From: WTGA01 sp965231865
GTDB taxonomy: Bacteria; Pseudomonadota; Gammaproteobacteria; Arenicellales; Poriferihabitantaceae
Reading direction: 5' to 3'
NCBI GenBank assembly: GCA_965231865.1
Contig: CBDDOJ010000002.1
Span: 1,550,001 to 1,614,000 of the forward strand
Length of the DNA stretch: 64,000 nt
Both the position numbers and the translations under genes were made by a program. Shown here in pieces: positions 34,301-43,630 of this stretch. Every line of letters begins with the position of its first letter. Within the stretch, counting starts at the first letter, position 1. The notes below the pieces were generated by a model. It had not been told where the DNA came from. It made no database searches and saw nothing but the letters and a program-made list of their open reading frames with translations.

Positions 34301-37300
34301 TTGTTGAACAATATTTCTCTGGATGACAAATATGCGCTGGATGTCGCCAGGGCCTATCTCACGGGGATTGAAGCACTGGTCCGGCTGCCGATCCTGCAGC
34401 ACCAAAGGGATGTGGAAGCCGGTCTCAATACGGCGGGGTTCGTGTCTGGATACCGGGGTTCCCCGGTCGGCACCGTGGACCAGTCGATGTGGAAGGCGAA
34501 AACATGGCTGGACCGGCACAGGATTGTTTTTCAGCCGGGGGTCAACGAGGACCTCGCGGCGACAGCGGTGTGGGGAACCCAGCAGACGCATCTGATGCCC
34601 GATCCCCTCTATGACGGGGTCTTCTCCATGTGGTACGGAAAGGGTCCGGGCGTTGACCGCAGCATGGATGTCATCAAGCATGCCAATGCCTTCGGGACGA
34701 CCCGGTTCGGAGGCGTCCTCGCGGTTGCCGGGGATGATCATGCCTGTAAATCCTCGACCACTGCGCACCAGAGCGAGCACATGTTGATCGGGGCCGCCGT
34801 GCCGGTCCTGAATCCGGCCAATGTGCAGGAGGTCCTGGATTACGGGATTATCGGGTGGGCACTGTCCCGCTACAGTGGTTGCTGGGTCGGCCTCAAGGCC
34901 ATCACCGAAAATATGGATTCGGCGATCTCGGCAGATATCGACCCGAATCGTGTACAGATCACCCTCCCCGGGGATTTTGAAGAACCCGAATGTGGTCTCA
35001 ATGCCCAATGGCCCACCACTCCCCTGGAGCAGGAGTGGCTGTTACACAAGTACCGGATTTATGCGGCCCGGGCATTTGCCCATGCCAATCACCTCAACCA
35101 GATCATGCTGGATTCCCCCAACCCGCGCCTGGGAATCGTCACCACCGGAAAGAGCTACCTGGATGTGATGGAAGCATTGGGTAATCTGGGGATAGGCCCC
35201 CGGGAAGCGCAGGAGATTGGCCTTCGAATATTCAAGGTGGGCATGAGTTGGCCGTTGGAACCCGTTTCGATGCAGCGTTTTGCCAGGGGACTGCATGAGA
35301 TTCTCGTTGTCGAGGAAAAACGAAGTATTCTGGAGAACCAGATCACCGGGCAGTTGTACAACCGGCCCGTGGCAGAACGCCCCCGGGTTGTGGGTGAATT
35401 CGACGAATGCGGCAATGGCCTGGTCACCAATCTGGGGGAGCTGACCCCCGCCATCGTCGCCCGGGCCATCGGCAGCCGAATTGCCCGTTTCCATGAAAGC
35501 AGCAGTATTGCCGACCGGCTTGAGTACCTGGATGCCAGGGAAAGGCGGCTGGCACGTCCACGGCAAACGCTCACCCGGACCCCGTATTTCTGTTCAGGCT
35601 GTCCGCACAATACCTCTACCCGCATTCCCGATGGCAGTGTTGGCATGGCTGGAATCGGGTGTCATTACATGGTCAAGTGGATGGACCGGAATACCGAGAC
35701 CTTCACGCATATGGGAGGCGAGGGGGCATCATGGATCGGAATCTCTCCCTTCTCCGGAACCGACCATGTTTTCCAGAATATCGGCGATGGCACCTATTTT
35801 CACAGTGGAATACTGGCGATCCGTGCGGCCATCGCATCGGGGGTCAATATCACCTATAAAATACTGTTCAATGATGCCGTGGCGATGACGGGTGGGCAGC
35901 CGGTGGACGGTTCCCTGACCCTGCCGGAGCTCGTCGCCCAATTGCAGGCAGAGGGGATACAGCGCCTGGCGGTGGTGGCGGAAGATGTCAAGAATGCCCG
36001 GCTCCAACTCAGGGGATGCGCCAGCATTACGGTGCATGACCGCCGTGAATTTGACCTGCTGCAACGGGAAATGCGGAAAATAAAGGGAACCAGCGTCATT
36101 GTCTACGACCAGCGCTGCGCGTCGGAGAAACGCAGACGGCGGAAACGGGGGCTGATGCCGCAGAGCCCGGTGCGGGTCTTCATCAACCCTGAGGTCTGCG
36201 AAGGCTGTGGCGATTGCAGTACCGCATCGAATTGCCTTTCGGTGTTGCCCAAGAAAACCGAGCTCGGTACCAAGCGTCAAATTGACCAGAGTGCCTGCAA
36301 CCAGGACTTCAGCTGCCTCGATGGGTTTTGCCCGAGCTTTGTGACGGTGGAAGGGGCGGGCCTGCCATCCGGCAGCCATCAGGAAGCGGGAGAGAAAACC
36401 CCGGTGGACATCCTGCTCAGCGACCCGCCGAGGCCGGCATTGGACCGGCCCTGGAATGTATTGGTCACCGGCATCGGCGGGACCGGGGTGCTAACCGTCG
36501 GGTCCCTGCTGGCCATGGCCGCACACCTTGAAGGCAAAGGTTGTTCCACCCTGAACCAGACCGGACTGGCACAGAAATTCGGTGCAGTGGTCAGCCATGT
36601 GCGGGTTGCCGGCAGGCAGCCGGATATCCACGCCGTGCGCATACCCGATGGCGGTGCCGATTTGTTGCTGGGGTGCGATCTCGTGGTATCGGCGATGCCC
36701 GAGGCGCTGTCCAGGCTGGATCCTGAGCGCTCGCATTCGGTGATCAATACCTATGAGAATCCGACCGCAGACTTCATTCACAACGACCGGTATGAATTTC
36801 CCGGATCGCAAATGCGCTCACTCATCGTGGAGGAAACGGGGGAAGGCAAGGCGCATTTTGTGAATGCGACCCGGGTCGCGCGGGACCTGCTCGGGGACTC
36901 CATCGGCAGCAACCTGTTCCTGCTGGGGTACGCCTACCAGAAGGGGATGATTCCCGTTGATGCGGAATCGGTCAACCGGGCCATTGAACTCAACGGCGTT
37001 GCGGTGGAGTTCAACCAGCAGGCTTTCCTGTGGGGACGCCGGGCTGCGGCGGACCGGCAAGCCGTAGAATGTCATGCGAGCGGTCCCACACCGGTTCACG
37101 AAGCACTGTCTGAACTCGATGACATCATCCAGTGGCGGTATGACTTTTTAGTAAAATACCAGAATCAGGCGTACGCGGACCGTTACCGAAAGCTGGTCGA
37201 AACGGTCCGACAAGCTGAAAGTGACTTGAACGGCAACGCGGCGGCTCCTCTTGCCGAAGCCGTTGCCCGCAACCATTTCAAGCTGATGGCCTACAAGGAT

Positions 37301-37774
37301 GAATATGAAATTGCCCGGCTGTATGCCGACGGGGAGTTTCTGGCGAACCTGAAAAACCAGTTCACCGGTGACTTCAGGCTCAGTTTTCATCTGGCCCCCC
37401 CTGGGCTGTCGAAAAAAGATCCGTTGACCGGACATTTGCAAAAACGCCGGTTTCCGGGGGCCACATTGCAGGTTTTCAAGGTCCTTTCGAGGTTCCGGTT
37501 TCTGAGAGGGTCCGCGCTGGACCCTTTCGGGAGAACCCACGAGAGAAGGCTGGAGCGGCGGTTGATCCGGGAATATGAAGACGACATCGGAAGCCTTGTT
37601 GCGGCACTGAATGAAAGGAATTATCCGACCGCGATCGCGATCGCAGGCCTGCCCGGAATGGTGAAGGGGTTTGGGCACATCAAAATGGCAAACATTGAAA
37701 AATTTCACGAAGCCAAGAAAGACCTGTTCGTTCAATTCAGGGAGCCGGAGTTGTTGCTGGTTGTCAATCGGTAA
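34301..37774 (+). CDS. Indolepyruvate ferredoxin oxidoreductase family protein (fused)
   Basis: A 1157-residue fused 2-oxoacid:ferredoxin oxidoreductase of normal length for the family. The N-terminal domain has FVSGYRGSPVGTVDQSMW and FQPGVNEDLAATAVWGTQQ. A TPP-binding domain follows (YFCSGCPHNTSTRIP, GIGCHYMVKWMDR, MGGEGASWIGISPF, FNDAVAMTGGQPVDG). A 4Fe-4S region lies near residues 630-680 (CEGCGDCSTASNC and CNQDFSCLDGFCP). The gamma domain follows (NVLVTGIGGTGVLTVGSLLA). It decarboxylates aryl or branched 2-oxoacids to acyl-CoA with ferredoxin. The start is TTG at 34301 or 34304. It could process oxoacids made by the aminotransferases in this region. Confidence 0.9.
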   Translation: MLNNISLDDKYALDVARAYLTGIEALVRLPILQHQRDVEAGLNTAGFVSGYRGSPVGTVDQSMWKAKTWLDRHRIVFQPGVNEDLAATAVWGTQQTHLMPDPLYDGVFSMWYGKGPGVDRSMDVIKHANAFGTTRFGGVLAVAGDDHACKSSTTAHQSEHMLIGAAVPVLNPANVQEVLDYGIIGWALSRYSGCWVGLKAITENMDSAISADIDPNRVQITLPGDFEEPECGLNAQWPTTPLEQEWLLHKYRIYAARAFAHANHLNQIMLDSPNPRLGIVTTGKSYLDVMEALGNLGIGPREAQEIGLRIFKVGMSWPLEPVSMQRFARGLHEILVVEEKRSILENQITGQLYNRPVAERPRVVGEFDECGNGLVTNLGELTPAIVARAIGSRIARFHESSSIADRLEYLDARERRLARPRQTLTRTPYFCSGCPHNTSTRIPDGSVGMAGIGCHYMVKWMDRNTETFTHMGGEGASWIGISPFSGTDHVFQNIGDGTYFHSGILAIRAAIASGVNITYKILFNDAVAMTGGQPVDGSLTLPELVAQLQAEGIQRLAVVAEDVKNARLQLRGCASITVHDRREFDLLQREMRKIKGTSVIVYDQRCASEKRRRRKRGLMPQSPVRVFINPEVCEGCGDCSTASNCLSVLPKKTELGTKRQIDQSACNQDFSCLDGFCPSFVTVEGAGLPSGSHQEAGEKTPVDILLSDPPRPALDRPWNVLVTGIGGTGVLTVGSLLAMAAHLEGKGCSTLNQTGLAQKFGAVVSHVRVAGRQPDIHAVRIPDGGADLLLGCDLVVSAMPEALSRLDPERSHSVINTYENPTADFIHNDRYEFPGSQMRSLIVEETGEGKAHFVNATRVARDLLGDSIGSNLFLLGYAYQKGMIPVDAESVNRAIELNGVAVEFNQQAFLWGRRAAADRQAVECHASGPTPVHEALSELDDIIQWRYDFLVKYQNQAYADRYRKLVETVRQAESDLNGNAAAPLAEAVARNHFKLMAYKDEYEIARLYADGEFLANLKNQFTGDFRLSFHLAPPGLSKKDPLTGHLQKRRFPGATLQVFKVLSRFRFLRGSALDPFGRTHERRLERRLIREYEDDIGSLVAALNERNYPTAIAIAGLPGMVKGFGHIKMANIEKFHEAKKDLFVQFREPELLLVVNR

Positions 37775-37959
37775 CAGGAGGCTGTTCAGGGATGGTGTAT
37801 GGTCGAAGAGGCTCAAGCGGCACTGAGGGGGATAGATGGCCTCTGTACAATGGACGGAAGCCGGTGCCAGTCTCGCTCAGTTCATTCAAACATGGTGACC
37901 AGGCCCTTCAAACTGCGTCCCGGTCGGTTCAAACCCCGGATGACCAGACAAGCGAGATG

Positions 37960-37981
37960 TTTCTTGATCGCTTCTTGATTC
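37960..37981. repeat. 22-bp direct repeat, copy 1
   Basis: TTTCTTGATCGCTTCTTGAT plus TC, identical to copy 2 at 38059-38080. Within the unit, CTTGAT occurs twice. Confidence 0.85.
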
Positions 37982-38058
37982 TGAGGGTAAAAAAAGAGAA
38001 ATTTACATGAGATATATACTGTAAGATATTGGTTAATATATTCTTTTTTATCCAATAT

Positions 38059-38080
38059 TTTCTTGATCGCTTCTTGATTC
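38059..38080. repeat. 22-bp direct repeat, copy 2
   Basis: An exact second copy of the 22-base repeat at 37960-37981, start-to-start distance 99 bases. The pair brackets an AT-rich segment, and may be a regulatory site pair or a recombination scar. Confidence 0.85.
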
Positions 38081-38504
38081 CAGCGATCCCGGCGACTTTG
38101 ATGGCCCTGGGAAGCGCATCTCTTGCCAGTGCCCGGCTGATAAGGAACTATTACCAGGTATTTCTATGACGCGAAAACTGCATCCCTTGTTGAGCGATGA
38201 CAGTGGCTTATTCCTGCTTTTCTGACTTTCGAAATTTCGAGTAATCGGGGCAACTTTCCGGGATAGTGACCCTGCTATTACGTCAAGCCAGGTTCAGCTG
38301 TTGAATCACCACAATTTCTGCTGACTGTACCGGATGCTTGCGCGAATAAACTGCCAGTCCGAAGATACCGCATCATGCTGTGATTGAAAAACCGACAGCC
38401 AACAGGGATATCCAGACGGGGAAGGCAAATATGGGTATGGATATTATCCGTCACGAGGGATACCATTACGGACACTATACGAGAACCCAAAGAGTGGAAT
38501 TGTC

Positions 38505-39872
38505 ATGAAAAATACGGCGCAGAAAATCAACTATACCCTTGTAGACAGCGGCCAGACCAATTCGGAAATGATGGAACGACGCCATGACGCCGTGGCACGT
38601 GGAGTGGGCGCCATCCATCCGGTTTTCGTTGATCGGGCAGAAAATGCTACCGTATGGGATGTTGAAGGCCGGGAATATACGGATTTTTCCGGGGGGATCG
38701 CTGTGCTCAATACGGGGCATCTGCACCCGAAGGTCAAGGAGGCGGTGTCTGCCCAATTGGATGCGTTTTCACATACCTGTTTCATGGTCCTGGGCTATGA
38801 AGGGTATGTCGAGGTTTGCGAAAGACTGAATGCCCTGGTTCCCGGGGACTTCAGGAAAAAAAGCGCCCTGTTCACGTCGGGTTCGGAAGCGGTGGAAAAT
38901 GCGGTCAAGGCCGCCCGGGCCTATACAAAGAGAGCAGGGGTGATCGCGTTTACCTCCGGATATCATGGCAGGACCATGGCGACCCTGGCACTGACCGGAA
39001 AGGTTGCGCCCTATAGCGTTGGAATGGGATTGATGCCTGGTGCGGTGTATCGGGCCGAATATCCCTGCCATATCCATGGAATCAGTGAGGAGGACGGCAT
39101 GGATTCCATTGAGCGGATATTCAAGAACGATGCCGAACCTTCCGACATTGCCGCTGTTTTGCTCGAACCGGTGCAGGGCGAGGGTGGATTCTACATTGCA
39201 TCGCCGTCTTTCATGCAGCGATTGCGGGCCCTCTGTGACCGGCATGGCATCGTGCTCATTGCGGATGAGGTGCAGACCGGAGCCGGCCGTACCGGCACCT
39301 TCTTTGCCATGGAGCAAATGGGGGTGGCCGCCGATATCACGGCCTTTGCCAAGTCCATTGCGGGAGGGTTTCCGTTGTCCGGGATTACCGGGCGCGCGGA
39401 CATCATGGATGCCATCCCACCCGGAGGGTTGGGGGGCACCTATGCCGGAAGTCCCATTGCCTGTGCGGCCGCCCTGGCCGTCATGGAAGTGTTTGAAGAG
39501 GAAAACCTGGTGGAACGTTCACGGGAAGTCGGGCAGATCATCACGGAAAGACTGAATGTATTGGCCGACCGTTATCCGTGCATCGGCGAAGTCCGGGGGC
39601 TCGGTGCCATGGTCGCCATGGAATTGTTCCAGGATGACGGCCACGCCCGGCCGGATGCGGAACTCACCGGCAAAATCCTGGCTGCTGCCCGGGAGAAAGG
39701 GTTGATCCTGTTAAGTTGCGGTACTTATGGAAATGTGGTGCGCATCCTGGTCCCGCTCACGGTCCCGGATGCGCAATTGCGGCAGGGCCTGGACATCCTC
39801 GAAACCTGCTTTGCGGAACTGGTGGGCGACCATTCACGGGGTACGAACGATTTGAATGGGGTATCAAGATGA
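38505..39872 (+). CDS. gabT: 4-aminobutyrate aminotransferase
   Basis: A 455-residue class III aminotransferase of GabT length. Motifs in order: VWDVEGREYTDFSGGIAVLN, LFTSGSEAVENAVKAARAYT, GYHGRTMATLALTGK, LLEPVQGEGGFY, LIADEVQTGAGRTGTFFAME, and the PLP-Lys in AFAKSIAGGFPLSG. The pattern fits enzymes that convert 4-aminobutyrate and 2-oxoglutarate to succinate semialdehyde and glutamate; some also use 5-aminovalerate or beta-alanine. The guanidinobutyrase-like ureohydrolase at 48585 would produce 4-aminobutyrate, giving a short route. AAAGAGTGGA precedes the ATG. The stop overlaps the start of the CDGSH gene (ATGA). Confidence 0.88.
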   Translation: MKNTAQKINYTLVDSGQTNSEMMERRHDAVARGVGAIHPVFVDRAENATVWDVEGREYTDFSGGIAVLNTGHLHPKVKEAVSAQLDAFSHTCFMVLGYEGYVEVCERLNALVPGDFRKKSALFTSGSEAVENAVKAARAYTKRAGVIAFTSGYHGRTMATLALTGKVAPYSVGMGLMPGAVYRAEYPCHIHGISEEDGMDSIERIFKNDAEPSDIAAVLLEPVQGEGGFYIASPSFMQRLRALCDRHGIVLIADEVQTGAGRTGTFFAMEQMGVAADITAFAKSIAGGFPLSGITGRADIMDAIPPGGLGGTYAGSPIACAAALAVMEVFEEENLVERSREVGQIITERLNVLADRYPCIGEVRGLGAMVAMELFQDDGHARPDAELTGKILAAAREKGLILLSCGTYGNVVRILVPLTVPDAQLRQGLDILETCFAELVGDHSRGTNDLNGVSR

Positions 39873-40108
39873 ACAATCCGGTCCGGGCGGCTGACCGCCC
39901 TTTTGTGGTTGAGGTGGAAGAGGGGGACTCCTATTTTTGGTGTGCCTGCGGCAAGAGCGGGAACCAGCCGTTTTGCGATGGTTCCCATAAAGGGTCGGTT
40001 TTCAGTCCGATGAAGTATACCGCCGGGAAAACCGGTCGGGTATTTTTCTGTGGGTGCAAGGCGACCGGAAACCAGCCCTTGTGTGATGGTTCCCACAAAA
40101 GCCAGTAA
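39869..40108 (+). CDS. Dual CDGSH iron-sulfur domain protein
   Basis: A 79-residue protein with two CDGSH modules: CACGKSGNQPFCDGSH and CGCKATGNQPLCDGSH. Each provides the three Cys and one His that bind a 2Fe-2S cluster, as in CISD3/MiNT-type proteins. ATG 39869 overlaps the gabT TGA by four bases, so the two are translationally coupled; a longer in-frame extension into gabT is not meaningful. The function may be electron transfer or redox sensing linked to the aminotransferase. No partner is established. Confidence 0.85.
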   Translation: MNNPVRAADRPFVVEVEEGDSYFWCACGKSGNQPFCDGSHKGSVFSPMKYTAGKTGRVFFCGCKATGNQPLCDGSHKSQ

Positions 40109-40263
40109 CCCCCGGTTCCCGGATGACGGGTGAATCCCATGACCGGTTTTGCGGTTTCCCTTCGAAGGCCGGAACACCGATACAGCCATTGTAGATCGGT
40201 TCTGCGCCACGAATCGCCCCAATCCGGGTTGGCAGACCGGGAAAAAGAGTGGGCGGCCCGGCC

Positions 40264-40935
40264 ATGACCGTAAAATCGACCGCACCCCAATACCTCTTTT
40301 CAGCGGACAGCAAGCCATCCCTCCCCCTGGTGGATGTGCCGCTGATCAGGGCAACGGAGTCCTCGTTAAAGGGCTATGGCTGTCTGGTCAGGCATCCCGA
40401 CCAGTGCGACATTGAAATTGTAAAATGGCCGGCACAGGGCTGGCGTCCGGTGGATGACGGGACCGGGACCGAGGGCGGAATCACCGAAGGAATATTCTGC
40501 GGCGAATGGAAGGGCGATATCCTCATGGGGAAAAACTCTGCAGTGGGCGGCCGTTATGTACTGGGGTGGGCCTGTGATCCCCAGGTCGCTTCGGAAAATT
40601 CCACAGGGCCCAGAGAGCAGGTTCGGTTATGGCATTTCAATTATCACCCGGATGGCGGGCAACTGTTTTTTCCACTGGACAAACAGCCATTCGTCGTTCC
40701 GGTGGCTTTGCCGGGAGACGACCTCCGGCCGGAACAGGTCGTGGCCTTCTGGTGTGATGGGAGCATGGGTCTGTATATTCATCCCGGTATCTGGCACGAA
40801 GGAGTCTTCCCCGTCCGGGACCGCCAGCACTTCCTGGACCGGCAGGGCCGGGTTCATGCCCGGGTCAGTTGCGATTTCGGGGAAGAGTTCGGGGTGTACC
40901 TGAAAGTGCCCCTGAGATTCAATCCTGAATCCTGA
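40264..40935 (+). CDS. Ureidoglycolate lyase (AllA)-like protein
   Basis: A protein of about 223 residues from ATG 40264; GTG 40249 is an alternative. It is cupin-like, with EGGITEGIFCGEWKGDILMG, WACDPQVASENSTG, ALPGDDLRPEQVVAFWCDGS, GLYIHPGIWHEGVFPVRDRQ and RVHARVSCDFGEEFGVYLKV. The IHPGxWHxxxFPV segment is characteristic of the ureidoglycolate lyase family (PF04115), whose best-known members split ureidoglycolate to glyoxylate and urea. Carbamoyl or ureido intermediates are also expected from the deiminase and hydrolase at 52-54 kb, so a role on ureido acids is possible. It ends two bases from the convergent dioxygenase gene. Confidence 0.72.
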   Translation: MTVKSTAPQYLFSADSKPSLPLVDVPLIRATESSLKGYGCLVRHPDQCDIEIVKWPAQGWRPVDDGTGTEGGITEGIFCGEWKGDILMGKNSAVGGRYVLGWACDPQVASENSTGPREQVRLWHFNYHPDGGQLFFPLDKQPFVVPVALPGDDLRPEQVVAFWCDGSMGLYIHPGIWHEGVFPVRDRQHFLDRQGRVHARVSCDFGEEFGVYLKVPLRFNPES

Positions 40936-40937
40936 CC

Positions 40938-42119
40938 TCACATTCCCTGATACAGGACCTGGTCGGATTCAGGAAGATCAAATTCCAGCTGGCGCAACCG
41001 CAATGTCGAGTGAAACTCTTCCGTGTTCACCGTGCAGGTACGGGCATGGCGCGGCTTCCTGCCCCGGACAAATGCCGTCCGTCCGTGCAGCACCCGTTGA
41101 TTGTCAAACACCAGGCCCTGTCCGGACTTCAATGGAATTTCGATTCTAAGCCCCGGGTCATAGGTGATTTGGAGGAGGTCGCGGATTGCGCGGTAGAAAG
41201 GTTCAACCAGGTGGCCCTCCACATCCAGCGGGGCGATGTGCCGTTCATTGATACGGACTCCCACGACTTCATTGTTCTCATCCAGCTTGATCAGGGGGGT
41301 ACGCGAGACCAGCAGGCGGGGTTTGCCATCCAGGGTTTTCCCGGTATGGTGACGGCGGAAAGTCACGGGAACCGTGCTGAGGAGGTCGAACGCATCGGGA
41401 GACGTTTCACGCAACCGCCGGACGGCATTGAACCCGTCCACCAGCGTCGAGTGCCCGCCGCTTTCACTGGAGGTGACCATCTGCAGGACGGTAATCCCCA
41501 CCGAAGAAATGCGATAGGTTTCATCCATGTGGGGAAGCAGGGCGCGACCGCTGTCCCCGACATTGTACTGGGCCGATTTTTCGGTAATTTCAGAAATTCC
41601 GAAATGGGTGATCCGTACCGGGCCGAATAAATGTGCCGCGTCCTGGATTCCCTGCAGGCGGGTATCCAGGGTTTCAAGCAGGCAGAACCCATAGTCCCGA
41701 ACCGTTTCCAGTACCTCCAAGTGGATTTCTGCAGACCGCCGTGCTTCGGGAAATTCAAACGCTGGAATATGATCCTGAATCCGGGTATCCCAATTGGTGA
41801 CCCGGTGTCTCCGGGCCGCACGGCTTTGTGGATCATAGCAATGCCTCCTTAGCCATTGGGGGGAATAAACGGATTGGTGATGATTGTCTGCCCAGGTAAT
41901 CCGGACCCCGTCCGGCCCCGATGTGAGTTCCTCGATTTCAGGTTTTTCCGGAATGTCCAGAATCCAGGCATTGCGAAGACCATCCATCGGGGTACCGCAT
42001 TCCCGGCATTCGCATTGATGGCGCAACCAGATGTGATGGTATTGGCTCCGGTGGCCGTCTGCCCACACTACGTGGATGGAGGAATCGGCTTTCTCAATGG
42101 TTTGGATGTCGGGTGTCAT
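40938..42119 (-). CDS. Gamma-butyrobetaine dioxygenase-fold 2-oxoglutarate oxygenase
   Basis: A 393-residue protein from ATG 42119 (GTG 42128 possible). The N-terminal zinc domain has C36, C38, C41 and H80, with the same spacing as human BBOX1 (C38, C40, C43, H82). The TauD/CAS-like catalytic domain has the iron triad H197, D199 (LLPHMDETYR) and H345 (RVLHGRTAF). This is the architecture of gamma-butyrobetaine and trimethyllysine dioxygenases. In my hand alignment the aromatic cage that holds trimethylammonium in BBOX1 (Y177, W181, Y184, Y194) is not fully conserved, so the substrate may differ. It lies 23 bases downstream of a 3-hydroxyisobutyrate-dehydrogenase-like gene. Confidence 0.8.
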   Translation of the reverse strand: MTPDIQTIEKADSSIHVVWADGHRSQYHHIWLRHQCECRECGTPMDGLRNAWILDIPEKPEIEELTSGPDGVRITWADNHHQSVYSPQWLRRHCYDPQSRAARRHRVTNWDTRIQDHIPAFEFPEARRSAEIHLEVLETVRDYGFCLLETLDTRLQGIQDAAHLFGPVRITHFGISEITEKSAQYNVGDSGRALLPHMDETYRISSVGITVLQMVTSSESGGHSTLVDGFNAVRRLRETSPDAFDLLSTVPVTFRRHHTGKTLDGKPRLLVSRTPLIKLDENNEVVGVRINERHIAPLDVEGHLVEPFYRAIRDLLQITYDPGLRIEIPLKSGQGLVFDNQRVLHGRTAFVRGRKPRHARTCTVNTEEFHSTLRLRQLEFDLPESDQVLYQGM

Positions 42120-42142
42120 GGCAGTCACCGTTGCACAGATTC

Positions 42143-43126
42143 CTATGGATTGGGGTCTGATGAAGGGGGCGGGTCAGGTTTCCGGCAGACCTCGTAACCG
42201 GGTTCTTCGGGCTCATGGTCAACCAGGCAGGCCGGAAAGTCAGGAGACCGGAGGGTTTCGCCGCAATCATCCTCCAGTCGTTTTACGACCATTGAAGACC
42301 AGGCCCGTGGACCATAGCGTTTCAGGCCGTCTTTCATGATTTCAACGCACAATGGCGACAGTTCAAGGGGAATCTCCAGGTTTTTCCCCAGCTGGTCGAA
42401 GAGTGCGAGATCCTTGACTTCGTGGTCCATGGTGAAATTGATGTTGTAGCTGCCGTTGAGAATGAGTTGTCCCTCGGTTTCGTGGACAAAAGAATTGCCC
42501 GAAGAGATTCGGATCGCCTCGTACGCCGTGCCCAGGTCTATCCCGGATTTCCGGGCGACCATGAAAGCTTCTCCGGTTGAGATCAGTTGCACGCCAGCGA
42601 GGTAGTTGGTGATGACCTTGAGAACCGAAGCGGACCCCAGCGGACCCGTATGGATGACCCGGCGCCCCATGACCGTGAGCAGGGGCAGAACCCGTTCGAA
42701 GGCTTCCCGGCTTCCCCCGGTGAAAATGGCGATATTGCCGGTGGCAGCGCGATGGCATCCCCCGGAAACCGGGCTGTCCAGGGGGAGGGCACCTCTTGCC
42801 TCCACCATCGCTCCGAGTCGCTTGACCTCTTCTTCGTCGGTCGTACTCATTTCCAGCCAAACCTTTCCACTGGAAAGCCCTTCCAGAACGCCGTTTTTCT
42901 CTTCCATGACCTGGGCGGAAACCCTGGGCGATGGCAGGCAGGTGATGACAATATCGGACGCCATGGCCAGTTCCCTGCCGGAATCGGCCCATTTCCCACC
43001 GAGTTCAAGCAACGGTTCTGCGGCGGCCGGATTGATGTCTCGAACGATTACATCCTGTCCGTTGCGAATCAGGCTTCCAGCCAGTTTTGCGCCGACATTG
43101 CCAAGCCCGATAAAACCGATTCTCAT
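42143..43126 (-). CDS. NAD(P)-dependent beta-hydroxyacid dehydrogenase (3-hydroxyisobutyrate dehydrogenase family)
   Basis: A 327-residue protein from ATG 43126, where the Rossmann motif MRIGFIGLGNVGAKLAGSLI begins; the longer frame upstream adds a non-conserved leader. The substrate motif DSPVSGGCHRA near residue 118, the catalytic region GPLGSASVLKVITNYLAG with the conserved Lys near 170, and KDLALFDQLGKNLEIPL all follow family order. It oxidises a beta-hydroxy acid, such as 3-hydroxyisobutyrate, tartronate semialdehyde or sulfolactaldehyde. Co-directional with the dioxygenase, it may oxidise the hydroxylated product. Confidence 0.85.
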   Translation of the reverse strand: MRIGFIGLGNVGAKLAGSLIRNGQDVIVRDINPAAAEPLLELGGKWADSGRELAMASDIVITCLPSPRVSAQVMEEKNGVLEGLSSGKVWLEMSTTDEEEVKRLGAMVEARGALPLDSPVSGGCHRAATGNIAIFTGGSREAFERVLPLLTVMGRRVIHTGPLGSASVLKVITNYLAGVQLISTGEAFMVARKSGIDLGTAYEAIRISSGNSFVHETEGQLILNGSYNINFTMDHEVKDLALFDQLGKNLEIPLELSPLCVEIMKDGLKRYGPRAWSSMVVKRLEDDCGETLRSPDFPACLVDHEPEEPGYEVCRKPDPPPSSDPNP

Positions 43127-43630
43127 GGTCGCATTCCCCCAATCCCAATTAAGCCAAAATCCGCTGTCCCGCTTTTTCCACCCATCGGCAGGGATAATTT
43201 TCCCCAAGGAAAGAGCAACCGGATGCGGCAGGTTTTTCGCGAATTATCCGACAGCCCCTTCCGGTTTTTCAAGCATTACAGAACAAAATTATTGGAAATG
43301 ATTCAACCCGACACCCTTTGGATGACAAAGAGGGAGGCTCTGTGCCGGGTTTCCCGTGACCGTTCCGGATCGGCTCGTCATTGCACCAACTTGACCGGTG
43401 GCACGACCGGCCTGCTTTCTTCTGCAGCGTGTCTGAACGGGCTCACGGCTTCATGCATCCGGCCGAACAGGTGATCCGAAGTCATGTCCCCCGGGTGTTC
43501 GTATGTGCCGGATGATGCCAATTCCGTTGGGGTGGGTGGTGATGGAGGACGGCTTGTATCCGGAAATACCAGTGGCACATCCCAGGGCAATAGAGGAAAA
43601 TCGGGCAACCATCATCATGCATTTGATCCA
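43127..43630. other. Divergent intergenic region upstream of the MttB-type gene
   Basis: About 500 bases. The frame of the MttB-type gene stays open back to 43484, but that N-terminal extension is Gly/Ser-rich and not conserved in the family, so it is treated as leader. Nothing else recognised. Confidence 0.45.

Larger units (their letters stand above)
37775..38504. other. Long intergenic region with direct repeats
   Basis: About 730 bases between the indolepyruvate oxidoreductase and gabT hold no supported gene. The centre (about 37985-38060) is AT-rich, is bracketed by two 22-bp direct repeats, and contains an ATATTGG/CCAATAT inverted repeat (38026-38032 and 38052-38058). The rest shows nothing recognisable apart from the gabT leader. 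Confidence 0.55.
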
